A stretch of 64,000 nucleotides of DNA, taken from the NCBI RefSeq assembly GCF_023101765.2, contig NC_064237.1, positions 5,799,649 to 5,863,648 on the forward strand, given 5' to 3'. Below, one piece after another: positions 48,325 through 59,166 of the stretch. Source of the stretch: Spodoptera frugiperda. Its lineage: Eukaryota > Arthropoda > Insecta > Lepidoptera > Noctuidae. Each line of letters starts with the position of its first letter. The first letter of the stretch is position 1. The translations under genes and the position numbers were made by a program. A model generated the notes under the pieces. It ran no database searches. It was not told the origin of the DNA and was given only the letters and a program-made list of their open reading frames with translations.

Positions 48325-48555
48325 ATTATAAACTTTTATAAGATTGTAAACGATAGAGAATAGACAAGACATGTTAGTTTATACATAATTATGTTAGTTT
48401 ATACATACATACAAATAAAAAAAACACACACACACACACATATAATAAACTTTCATAAGATTCTTTACGAGAGAAAATAGACATATACTCAGCTAAGTTT
48501 ATACATACCTGCACATTAAAAAAACACACTATACATATATCTCATAAAGTTTAAT
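48325..48555. repeat. Degenerate tandem repeat with (CA)n
   Basis: Two units with a period of about 117 bp share ataaactttyataagatt, agagaa-atagaca, gtttatacatac and an (AC)n tract (acacacacacacacac at about 48423-48440, shorter in unit 2). A third unit seems to start near 48540. Unit 1 has an inner duplication of atgttagtttatacat. It is likely a microsatellite-bearing repeat. Confidence 0.65.
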
Positions 48556-48909
48556 TTAGTTCCCACAACCAAAAATAGACTTTATACAAACACAAATCAA
48601 ACAAAAGAACCCAAACATATCACCGATATCACCCTGAACACTAAGTATAAATAAACTCAAGGCTCAAAGTCCCACTAGTTACATAAGAACGAACCTTTTA
48701 CGTCCCACGGTTTAGAAGTTTAACGACAATTAGTAACGCGTCTGCTATCGACAGCCCTTGTCTGCCACCCCTCACAGAATTAAGCTTTGATTGAATGAAA
48801 TTTGATTGAAAAAACTTTTACACGAACACGGATTAGACAGAATGTTTCATGGGATTTGACGTTGGTCGTGTTTCGGAATAATATTTTGATTTTGAAACCG
48901 TTTTTTTAA
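48556..48909. other. No gene seen
   Basis: Nothing recognisable. Confidence 0.5.
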
Positions 48910-49105
48910 ACGTTGCCCCATTTTAGGAATTTCTCTTGCGTCGTGGTACGTTTACATACATACAAGTTCACATACACATGACATCCAGACCCGAAACAAC
49001 AATCTATGGATCACACAAAGAATTGCTGCGTGCGGGAATCGAACCCGCTACACGTTGCGCGGCAGTTGGTTGCTCAGCTACCGGACCGCACTTTTCGTGC
49101 AGTCA
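48910..49105 (-). mobile_element. tRNA-derived SINE, family C, copy 2
   Basis: Better preserved than copy 1. On the minus strand the head (tgactgcacgaaaagtgcgg) is followed by an A-box-like tagctgagcaacc and a perfect B box, GGTTCGATTCC (opposite 49036-49046). The body with gttgtttcgggtctggatgt extends to the acgttgcccc block at the low-coordinate end. The 65-codon frame over it is not a gene. Confidence 0.75.
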
Positions 49106-49524
49106 TATACATATACATTCAAAACTCCACTGAATGAATTTTTGACCATTTGAAGTACGTAAAGATACAGCGACGGAAAAAAACTCAGCTATGTATTTCT
49201 GTTTTTCATAAATATATTTAAAAATAAATCACAGTATTACAGAGTAACTCAGCGGATACATAAATTACTCGTTGACGTTTTTTTCCGAATAAATAATGAT
49301 GTAGAGCAATCAATTTTTGGCAGGAATCTGTAATAAGAGCCCGTGGCGATTTACGAGCCATAAATACAAATTGACAATTTCAACATCGAAACATACAACC
49401 GCAATCTATCAATTTACAATTTCGAAACCGACTAGTTAAAGTAACAATTATCAAATGATTTCTGTAAAATAATTGTGATAATATATCATCTCATAGTGTA
49501 TGACATATACAAAGTTAATAAAAA
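49106..49524. other. No gene seen
   Basis: Nothing recognisable. Confidence 0.5.
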
Positions 49525-49640
49525 ATCTACTCACGTGAACTATTCGAGAAACGCTCTAATAGTTTCAAGTCACACCGGGACTCTCAAGTAACACGCTTGA
49601 AATTAGTAGAGCTTTTCTCGAATAATTTACCTGAAGAGGC
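49525..49640. mobile_element. Foldback MITE family M, divergent copy
   Basis: The ctactcacgtgaac edge is followed by arms at 49542-49569 and 49596-49623 (attcgagaaacgctctaata type, a few mismatches). The pattern actcacgt ... ctctaatagtttcaag is closest to copy 1 at 27 kb. Confidence 0.6.
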
Positions 49641-52600
49641 CGTATTCTTAATTTAATTTAATTAATTAATGGATCTGTGTATCGATAGAATCAATAGAAC
49701 ATTGGCCAATACAGTAGAATACTAGTTCTATAGTCGAAGAGCTAGTGACATATTCTATCGGAGCATTGGATGTCTTTCAGTCCGACACACTGCGGTGAGC
49801 GGTTACAAACGGTTTTGACGTGTCTCAGCTCTGCACTATCGGAAGAGAATTGAGATATTGTTTACATACAACTCCTTGTTTCAATCGATGTAGTGATTGA
49901 TTTCTCTGTTACAGTATGACACAGTTAAACAACAATATTATTATATTAACAATCTGAATGAGGCTGATTATGGTATGGCGCATTTTCCACCCTATTTAGA
50001 AGACGTTAAAAAACCGGTAGCTAAATAGACTTAAAGCAACGGGTAAGCGATTATAGCCACCTGCAGGAAAAGCACGCGCTACGAAGCACATTCATCATAG
50101 ACTTAGTGCAAATTCGTACGAGAAACAACACAGAAGCCATGACAAATGTCTCGACAGAAGCGAGAATAAACAGCAGGGATTGTGTCAGATAAAAAATACA
50201 TTATACTGCATTAAAATGGACCTGACTTAGCAAAAATTCCCCAACATTTCCTTTATAAAAACTGCAAAGTTAAACATAAACATCCAAGATGTTCTAGAAC
50301 TTTCCTAAGATAAGCTGGCTTACACCACGCAAGTAGATAATAACGTTGGTCATATTTCACAAGAGCACTGCCCCGATGAAACAGGGCATTACGTCGACAT
50401 ATCGCTTTGATTTATGTACTGTTTAAGGACCCCTTAAAACTATACCAGGAAAGCCGATATTTAGAGAAAGGCTAGATGATATTTGAGGAAATTTTGAACG
50501 GAATATTCATGAGCTTGGACGCTCTTGGTACTTTAGGGATGTTGTTGGCATTAGTTGAAAATTACTCTTGACATTGTAATGCATTGCATGACATAACATT
50601 GTAAGAATAACACTGTTTATTTAAACAGCTAAATGTAACTTTTCTTTTTTAATGACATTACAACTGTTAGCCTAATTTTGACGAATGTGACTAAAGTTCG
50701 TTGTGATAACGGATCTGTTCAAAGCAAAGTTTATTCAGACTTCAGCGTTGGGCAATTTTTCACAGCTTTCGATCCGTGAACGAATCAAATATTTGCATAG
50801 CCTGCATAGTTATTCCAGGACCGTCTGTTTGTGTACGAGTTTCGCGATTTCAACTCGCCTTTTTCATTAAGTCAAGAATTTGTGCAAAGAGATTTCCGCT
50901 TTGTATTTAGGTATACGTATCTATCAATTAATTATTTTTTAATCATCAAACAATTACATGCCAAATAATTTTAGGAATTTCTTTAACATGTTGATTAAGT
51001 TAAAAGAGAAATCGGAAACGTCCGAATGAAACGAAATACGTAAACATCAAACGTTGAACAGTTTTCAAGGAAGGTGCGGATTTAATAAGCCGACACTGCG
51101 TTCCGTCCGGCCCCTCCACTTCGGCGGAGCTGCCTACAGCTGTGACAAATTGCATCTTAATTCGAAGTGATTAAAGCAAAATAAGAGTGAGCACCACTTG
51201 AAAAGTTTCATTATGTGGAATTCAACTGAAACATACGTGTGCGAGGCAGTACTGAGCGGAATACATTACTGGCGGAACGCAATTTGTCCTACCCTACAAT
51301 TTATGTGTACAACCCACTTTATGCAAAGGAAGTGACGAAAAAAGGAGCAAAACTTTCATGTTTCGCATAATGAACACACAGAAGTGAGATGGAACGACTC
51401 ATTCGATGTATATAATTAATTTTTGTGATGGATTCCACGGTACGACTTGAGGAGGATTACTTCTAACCTATCATAAGTTTAAATTAGCAGCCCCCACGGT
51501 TACTGAGAAAACTCGTTAAAACACCAGGCTTCGGTAAGATTATAACTTTGTTACTGGGGATGTATAGGCGTATACGCCTTCACAGTGTGAACAAAATTAA
51601 TTGACTTATTGGTTAAAATGAGCTGCAATAATACTGAATTTACTTGCGCATAGTAAAGTTTTAAGTTAAGGTGGTAGGTACATGAGATGTGAGGGAATAT
51701 TCCAGAAGACGAGGCTTCGTCGGAAATCTAATATTCTCCGAAATATAAAAGCCTTGCTAAGATAATATTTAGCAGTTTACTGTCGGAGTAGTTCGATGTT
51801 CAGAGCAGACTTAAATTATTCCTTTATTAAAAACTTTCCTTAGCGTTTACAGTTAAGTTTAAAAGGTGTATATCTTAAAGATAGTATTTACGCAAGTAAA
51901 AATAATATGTTTGTTAACGGTAGAAAATCTTTGAAACTGCACCTTGAAAGCCTGAAACAGCAATTTTCTTCAATTTAGGTATAAGACACATTATCATTCT
52001 ATTATTGAGAGCCAACACCAACAAAATCTGTCCTCAATCTAGACATTAGCATAAACATATTATAGTGGGCTTATGTATACAGTTAAAAGCGTTCATAAAT
52101 AACGGGGAACGATTAACAGACCGACACATAGTACGGGGGACCGTAATATATTCACTGGCTGATCCCAATTTGTCTGACCTAACGCAATATTGGGCACTGC
52201 TGATCCATCCTCTATAACTTTGCATATCTATAGATAGCGATGAGAGACGAAAAGTTTATCTAAGTGCCCACTAGGACTTCAGCCAACTGACCATCGCTCG
52301 CTTTTTGCAATGTACGTTTAATATTCGGATGCGGTATAAGGCTTGTTCAATATTTTTTATTTGATCGCTGCTCATGTTCGTATAATTGATGTGGTGATCA
52401 ACATCGAAGAGTGAATATTTGGAAAAGATAAACAAACAGCTCCATCGTAAATATAGATTAATCGTTGCGGTGGTTAATCTTGCATTTAATCCATGCCATA
52501 CGTGAAATAATAATTTATATAAACCGTTCAGTTTCAAACCAATGACTCGTTCGATATTTGGATTTAAAATAAATTTTGTGAGTTAAAAAATGCGATTCAG

Positions 52601-53631
52601 GCGACTCATAAAATTTTGCGCAATGCGTCGTTAAGCGACACACTAAACATCAACAAATCGGATGTTTCGATGATCTGGTTCACTGTTCGTCGAACTGTGA
52701 ATAAATTGTCTTTTTTTTCATAATACATAGCTTTCCACCTGCAGCATCGAACACGTATTTTAAAAGATTTTTACCGAGTACCTATTCAGGAAATTCAGGA
52801 TAAAAAATAACCTATGTTGCTCCTAGATAATTGTTTTTCTTTTTTAAATCAATCCTGTAGTTTCAGAACCTATTCAATGCAAACAAACAAATTTCAAATC
52901 TTTATCAAAAACATTTTCAAACCGAATAACAGTTTAGAGGAAAAATTACATGCTGCCAACATAATAAAAATAGATGTCCAATAGTTTGCAGCAAACGCAA
53001 ATGTGGTTCAATTGAAGTTCGAACGATGCAGTTGGTACAATTGTTTTCTCGTTAAGCGAACGGTTGGCACATTCTTTACAGCGTTGTCATTGGCGGTTTA
53101 CGCCAAAGTAATTGAATTGAAACTTGCTATTCTTAGCTCTTTTAGTTTTTTTTGCTAACTTATTTAACACCTTATTGTTTCTATTGGTTTTGTTTCGAGC
53201 TCTTACAGAAACGTTAAAAATATCGTGTGATGAAATAAAAAAAAACATATTTTTGTAGTCATTTCAAAAAGCAATCAAAACCTGAAACTAAAAGCATCGA
53301 GCTATCCAGCATTTCATAATTAAAACTAAAATAAACATGCACCAGACTGTCAGGCAACGTAAAAAAAAACAAATTCTATTTTGACAAATTGCGACTGTCA
53401 ATCACTGGATGTGTCTAAATTACGCTAGGGTGTTGCCCTATTCACGTAGAACACCCCCTCCCCCTACCATGCTGTTAAAACTGACAGCATACGGCTTTAG
53501 TCCTAACGCGAAGCTAAATAAATATTTGCAAGTCAAATTTTATTTAGACTAGAGTAATAACATATCACAATGTCAAGCATTAATCCCTGAAGAGTTAGGC
53601 GGAGGTGCACGTATGCAATGTAACACCCGTC
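49641..53631. other. No gene seen
   Basis: About 4 kb of AT-rich sequence. A CpG-richer patch (about 51095-51140) has no recognisable content. Confidence 0.5.
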
Positions 53632-53805
53632 AAAGGATGGTGCGATGTCGTGGTGACTCGGAGGTTAAACACGTCCGCTTCTTATGAACTTCTCAAGTAC
53701 CAATGTGACTTTTTCCGAGTTGTATGTATTTCCTAAAATTATTTAGACACCATTGACAAACGTTGAAGGAAAACATCGTGTGAAAACCTGGAGTTATAAT
53801 ATCTA
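53632..53805 (+). mobile_element. Decayed tRNA-derived SINE, family D
   Basis: A tRNA-like head (gtggtgactcggaggttaaacacg) whose B-box region is deleted is followed by tttagacaccattgac and gaaggaaaacatcgtg. The last block is, from memory, very common in lepidopteran SINEs. It is old and incomplete, with no clear target duplication. Confidence 0.5.
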
Positions 53806-53811
53806 TCTATT

Positions 53812-54078
53812 GTAACTTTCGTGAGACATACTAAATTATTATTATGTTATCGGCTTACTCACGTAGTGTTTTGACGAGGAACTCGACTAGTTTCAAGCCA
53901 TGCTAGAGGCTCATATTCATGAGCAGCATTACGCGACACACGACGCGGCGATTGTCGCACTGCTCAGTAGCAGTCTCAGAGTCTCAGCCTCTAGCATGGC
54001 TTGAAACTAGTCGAGTAGGAACTCGACGAGGACGTCAAAACACTACGTGAATAAGCCGATAACATAATAATATCTATC
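53812..54078. mobile_element. Foldback MITE family M, copy 4 (most complete)
   Basis: Left arm 53842-53911 (ttatgttatcggcttactca ... ctagaggct) and right arm 53986-54067 are complementary. The right arm carries an extra 12-base duplication of the actcgacgag type. The outer left sequence actttcgtgagacatac matches the outer end of copy 3. The centre (cgacacacgacgcggcgatt) is shared with copies 2 and 3. Confidence 0.8.
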
Positions 54079-54107
54079 TAATTATAAGTTTGAAATCACC
54101 AACCCTT

Positions 54108-54175
54108 TTCCGTGTGAGAAAAGGCATTTGGTCAGCAGTGGCCACTTATAGGCCGTTGATGTGACGATGTGAATT
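54108..54175 (+). mobile_element. 3' tail of a LINE, plus strand
   Basis: ccgtgtgagaaaaggcattt, cagcagtggccacttatagg and gttgatgtgacgatg resemble the common lepidopteran LINE 3' end with a (GAT)n-type tail. It is the same end type as at 1828 but in opposite orientation. Only the tail is present. Confidence 0.55.
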
Positions 54176-56719
54176 TAACACCCACATTTCACTAGTAGTA
54201 TGTATCATGCCACGATACTAGGAAATAAGCCTGTAACCAGACACCAAGCACAATTAAAGAAATTGTTACGTTTGCGCGTCTAAAACGGTTGGACTGATTT
54301 TTGTGCATGTTTAGAGTATAGATACAGAGAATACTGAAGTATGAGATAAGCAAGATTTTGTAAGTGTTGTTTTTTCCATCACAAAATATAAAAATTTAGA
54401 TCTGTGTTTTAATTTTAGATCTGTGTAATAAATGAATAATGTTCGATAAAACCACATGAATTTCATAAAAGTATCAGCGAAAACACGAGTACCTATTATA
54501 GGTATGTATATACTAAATTATTTTTGTAAAATGTAATATTAAACACGAGTTGACATCAGTAACTCATATTTTGAAGTCGGTTCGAAATATAAGCGGGTAT
54601 GAGATAAATATTGTCCCTTCTAGTGTAATTTATACGGAGTCTGTTTATTTTCCCTTATTATTAAGCTCCTCATAATTTTATCTGAAAGTTTGCATAGACC
54701 TTTCGTAACAAGATACCGTACTATAATAACACAATTAAAATTCATGCGTGTGATACTTAATCAAATTTTCAACAGTGTTTGTCTTTATTATGAAGAAAAT
54801 CTTCGAAAATATCCATTTTCCGTTCCTAAGTTTACTTTAGAAGAATTCCCTAAAGTTTTAGATCGAAGCGTAAATCTTGTTTTAGTTATTTAATTTTAAT
54901 TTTCTGTTGTATGTTCGGCGGATTTTGTTCTTACCAACATAGAGTAGATACCTAAGATTTAGCTTAAAAAGTAGCTATGTTGTGTTAAAGTTTAGTTCTA
55001 TTTTAAACCGGAATATCGAAATATCGGAAACTCATAGATATAAATAAACATGGTAAATATCCCGTCTTAAGTTAACGTTACTATTCTAAACCGTCCTAAA
55101 TGTTATATTACTGTTATATTAAATCAAAATATTCGTTTAGTCCTTTGTCCGGCCTCATCTAGCTATTTGAAATATTGACGTGTAAAAGTGATTTTATGAC
55201 CTATTTACAGAAATAAATATCATTTATCATCATTTATTTATCATTTATCATTTGACATTGTCATAGATTTTTTCGGAAACAAAACGTTCACTGCCGAACA
55301 CAATAATGTATCAGTGAGATCGTAAAAAATATTTTGAAGAGAGTAACACCGATGGGTTTTCTTGCTCGTTCTTTTCCATACAAAGCTACACTTTGGAACG
55401 AGAGCTAGCTTCACTAATGGGCAGACTGACCGACAATGCAATTTGACAATTTGGTTTCAAAAGTACCTAATTAAGGATTAGTCGAAATAAATGCTATGAC
55501 TGTGACTTTGACTTCTAGATCAGCCGGTTGGAAATAAACTGCATCCAATCATTCTCTAAGAAGTTGGAAATATTTAAAATATTCTAGAAAGGGGAATGCG
55601 GAAGGTATCGCACCTTGAGAGAAAAATATTAATAGGCTTATAATAGTTTGACAAAAAACTTAATTGCTTGATTGATTGATATGTTCATAGTAGTGTTATG
55701 ACAAGATGTTAACCTTGCTATCTCTGTTGATTTATGGCTGTATGCATTCTGCCTTGTTAATTAAATACTCATAGTTATAATTGCGACAAAAAAAAACGAC
55801 GTTGAGATCAATATTCAAAGAAAAACTAAGTCTAGTTTAAAAATCTTAGGTTACGAAGTTAGCTGTTATGGGTGCTTGGCGGTGTCGCAGTTCGTTCCAT
55901 TTTACAATAAACAAAACTAAAATTATAATTAACGGGAAATTATTCTTCTAGTTATACATAAATTACATCTCTACTGACCAATACAAAGTATAACAGGCAC
56001 GGCTTTGTTTACAATCGATATGATTAAAATTTATTAGCTTAGGACCTTTCATTTACTTTCTTAAAACATCCGTGTTTTAACAAAAAGGCATCGTTCCTTA
56101 ATTAATATTTCAACCCAAATAAAAATGGCCAACAGAATATTAAAAGTTAATAAGAAACTTAGTTTTGACCAAAATATTTTTGCCTATGTATAAAGTATAT
56201 TACATTTAGGTAGGTATCACCTATAAATTAAGTAACGAATGAAATACGCTTCTTTTTATTTTTATTTTCGCTGGGATTTGTATGGAGTCTCATGAACCAG
56301 ATTTAACTAAGTGAAATTCATTAGAAAACAATAAACACCATAGAATATAATTTTACATTTACATATTCATTACGCTTTACATTTACATATGCAATATTCC
56401 TCAAAAATAATAACCATTTTCTTCCAAATGTTCGAATGCGTCGTAAAAAAAGGATTGCAGTTAGACGTCGGATATAGCCGGGCCCAACGATGTCGGTATA
56501 TCAAGTGGGAGGCATGCGACACAGGGATTGACACTCGATGGAAAATCTCTCTCACAGAGCCAAGAGGAAATTGTCACTGCACTAGCAGAAATGCTAGGTT
56601 TGTAATTGTTCTTGTTTGTTAGGCTTTTAGGTATATTTTCTTTTATTTTTATTTTATGGAAAGTCATGTATTGTCTGCACTAATATTGTAAGTGCCTTGT
56701 TAACCATTTTCATACTTAT
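54176..56719. other. No gene seen
   Basis: An inverted aagtcggtt end fragment is near 54575. A run of atcattt units is at 55220-55255. The open frames 56389-56622 (+) and 56461-56667 (-) overlap on opposite strands and have no domain. A weak acceptor-donor junction is at 56630/56631. Confidence 0.45.
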
Positions 56720-56730
56720 GAGTACCCGAT

Positions 56731-56892
56731 CCGGAGCTACGGACTGGGGAGTGGGTTATCGGGGCTTCGACTGGAAAAGTAGCAATACGAACGGGAAGGT
56801 TTTTAGTAAGTAAGAGTTTGAGACTGACCTCTCGCTTTACCCAAGGCGGGAGAAGTCAATGGATTATTTATTCCCCCCCTCAAAAAAAAAAA
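56731..56892 (+). mobile_element. R1-like LINE 3' end, copy 8
   Basis: Plus-strand, diverged copy: ccggagctacggact, ggttatcggggctt, gtaagtaagagtttgaga, cccaaggcgggagaagtc and an 11-base A run. It is flanked by an 11-bp duplication with one change, GAGTACCCGAT at 56720-56730 and GAGTACCTGAT at 56893-56903. Confidence 0.8.
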
Positions 56893-56903
56893 GAGTACCT
56901 GAT

Positions 56904-57953
56904 AAACTTAAGTAACAGATACTTAGTTCATACAAATAACGTCCTTAATTCTATCTTTGGGATTATTTATTCAGACATAGTGAAACAGGCCCTAAATGTG
57001 AATCTTTTGATGTAGGTATAGGAGAATGTTGTTATTTATTTAACGGTCAAAATAATTGGACTAGTCTGACTGGAATTCGCAACAGAAATTAATTATAATT
57101 TGAAAAATGTACTGTTCTCGTCAACGCGGATGGAGTTGCAAACTCTGCACAAACACTGCTTTAATCAAATGTCATCAACCATTCGTTTGTCAGCTCAAAC
57201 GATAAACGATAGAATGCACTTAACATGTAGTTCAACGAATGTCCGTATTGACAATTTTATTGACGATCACTCAATCGTGTATGCAGTTTGCAGGCAATAG
57301 ATATTGCCTCAGATATTAAAAAAGAGGGACAGAATATATATATCGTATAGGTACAGAAAGGGAGGGTTGTAATCATTGATGTGTGAGGACAGGTATGCGG
57401 ACATCAACCCGCTTACTAAACGCTGTGACTGCAAATAATTCTGCCATTTTGCATGATAGCGTTCAGGAAAGGTCAACATGTGGTGGAAGAGTTAAACACA
57501 CATTTTTACGCACTATTTTTTTTTGTTAGTGGTAGTTACGGAATGGCTAAAATAAAGTCATTGATTTTATCTCCATAGAGGTTTTCAAACTTTTCAGTAA
57601 GTTCTGTGGTGCCCATTTATGACGTCCATAACAAAACTGTTGAAAACAGGGTGTACTTACACCTGTGGGAAATAAGAGGCGTGATGTTGATGTGGTGAGA
57701 GGAAAACACAACCCTAATGTAATATTTGAAGTACCGCTCCGTAACGTAACAACACAAAACAAGTTTTCTCTTCACAAAGTTCAATTCACGTTTCAAAACA
57801 AAAAGTATCACTGGCTTTCAAATCCCCGTGCAGTAATAAAATGAAATAGCGAAAGAGTTCACAAAGGCTGTGGCGGATCACTAGGATGACTAGAGTTTTA
57901 AGCTACAAAGTACAATTCTCGTTAGGAGTCACCTGGGACTGTCCCGTCTAACG
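56904..57953. other. No gene seen
   Basis: Frames at 57100-57300 (+) and 57547-57811 (-) have no domain. Nothing else is seen. Confidence 0.5.
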
Positions 57954-58361
57954 GTGGACACGGGGGACACAGTAATTTCGAATCATCGGTCCGACCACAA
58001 TGAGATCGACGCTTTTAGCGGAATTAAAACGTGCGACGGACGGTGTACATGTTTTATTGATATTAATGGATGCACGCAGGCACTGGAAACATACACTTCT
58101 GTGGTCGAGTCTTTAGACGCGATTTATTGGGACGATGAAAATGATTTCGGTTACGACGCGTTTAAACTTTATGCATCGGTATGGAAATCAGGGCTTATTC
58201 GCATCCATTGTTGTTTTATTTACGCGCGTATTTATTTTAATTTCGCTGTCCTATGCCTTACGTTAAATCAGTTTGAGTTGTTATTTATTAGTAAAATCCC
58301 CGATCTTTTGAGATCAGCTTCAAGGTTTCATTACCGTTATCGGTTTTCGATATCTCCATAA
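57954..58361 (+). other. Longest non-repeat open frame, unassigned
   Basis: An open frame of 135 codons starting at GTG and ending TAA, in sequence that looks single-copy. The first two thirds are CpG-richer, with C/G-ending codons (gac, acg, tcg, gag, atc), and encode an acidic, Cys-containing peptide (SNHRSDHNEIDAFSGIK, CDGRCTCFIDINGC, YWDDENDFGYDAFKLYASVW). The last third is hydrophobic and AT-rich. I recognise no domain. There is no convincing acceptor at the left; a possible donor, tcg|gtatgg, lies near 58175. It could be an unannotated exon or chance. Confidence 0.2.
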
Positions 58362-59025
58362 TGACGTCACGAGACACAGCAATTAAAATAACGTTGATTA
58401 TCGCTTTTTATTGCATTTTCTCCTCTGTGAACTATAATTAAAAGTTGTGTTTGTGAAACCATTAAAATTGAAACCGAATATAATGCACGGTCTGTTGATG
58501 AAACGTATGGCTGCTCATTTGAGTTTTAAAGTGATTAACGTTGAAATTCGATTCCATTCGATTTTGAATCGGACGCTAGAGCTCCCTTTTCGCCCGATTA
58601 TTCTCGATTGGCAAATATTGTATGTATGTATTTAGAAATTAAATTATAAAGCGAACAGTTTGCTGCATTGTGTTTGTGTCTCATGTGTATGAATTGGCTG
58701 CAATCATGTGGAGATTTCCGTGCAATACATGTAGCGGTTTGGTATTAGCACACGGACAACCGTCTCGTGACATTTGTTCGGAGTCAACTCAAGTAAACAC
58801 GCTCCTTGGATTGCGCCGTGTCTAAGTTAACAAGCATTTATGCTGTATTTTGTAAATCTTTATACATATGTATGAATTTGTAGATATGATCAGGAATATT
58901 CTAAAAGGTATCAGAAGACCACGTTTAAAAAATATCACTTATTACTTTAAACGTGTGAGCTTGAACGTTTTTCTTATGTCATATACAGTAGCCTTATTCT
59001 TTACAGAATATTATTATTGCTTTTT
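58362..59025. other. No gene seen
   Basis: A TGACGTCA palindrome lies at 58362-58369. The open frame 58447-58635 (+) has no domain. Confidence 0.45.
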
Positions 59026-59061
59026 AGGGTTCCGTAGCCAAATGGCCAAAAACGGAACCCT
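59026..59061. repeat. AGGGTTCCGT hairpin repeat
   Basis: Perfect 10-bp inverted arms (AGGGTTCCGT at 59026-59035, ACGGAACCCT at 59052-59061) around agccaaatggccaaaa. From memory this hairpin is a very common dispersed repeat in Lepidoptera, usually at the end of a larger element. Only this part is evident. Confidence 0.6.
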
Positions 59062-59106
59062 TATATTTAAAACCGTTTTGTAATGAAAACATTTTCTCTG
59101 TTACAG

Positions 59107-59166
59107 GTATTTCACAATCTTGGTGTACATACAAGAAGTGATCTGCTGTGGAAATTAACTTAAATG
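59107..59166 (+). other. Candidate short exon ending in ATG
   Basis: Acceptor ttttctctgttacag ends at 59106 and donor gtgagt starts at 59167, enclosing 60 nt. All three frames carry a stop, so it could only be an untranslated leader exon. Its last three bases are ATG (context cttaaATG|g), so translation could start at the exon end. It lies 45 bp after a repeat hairpin, which raises the chance of coincidence. No promoter or partner exon is seen. Confidence 0.25.
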
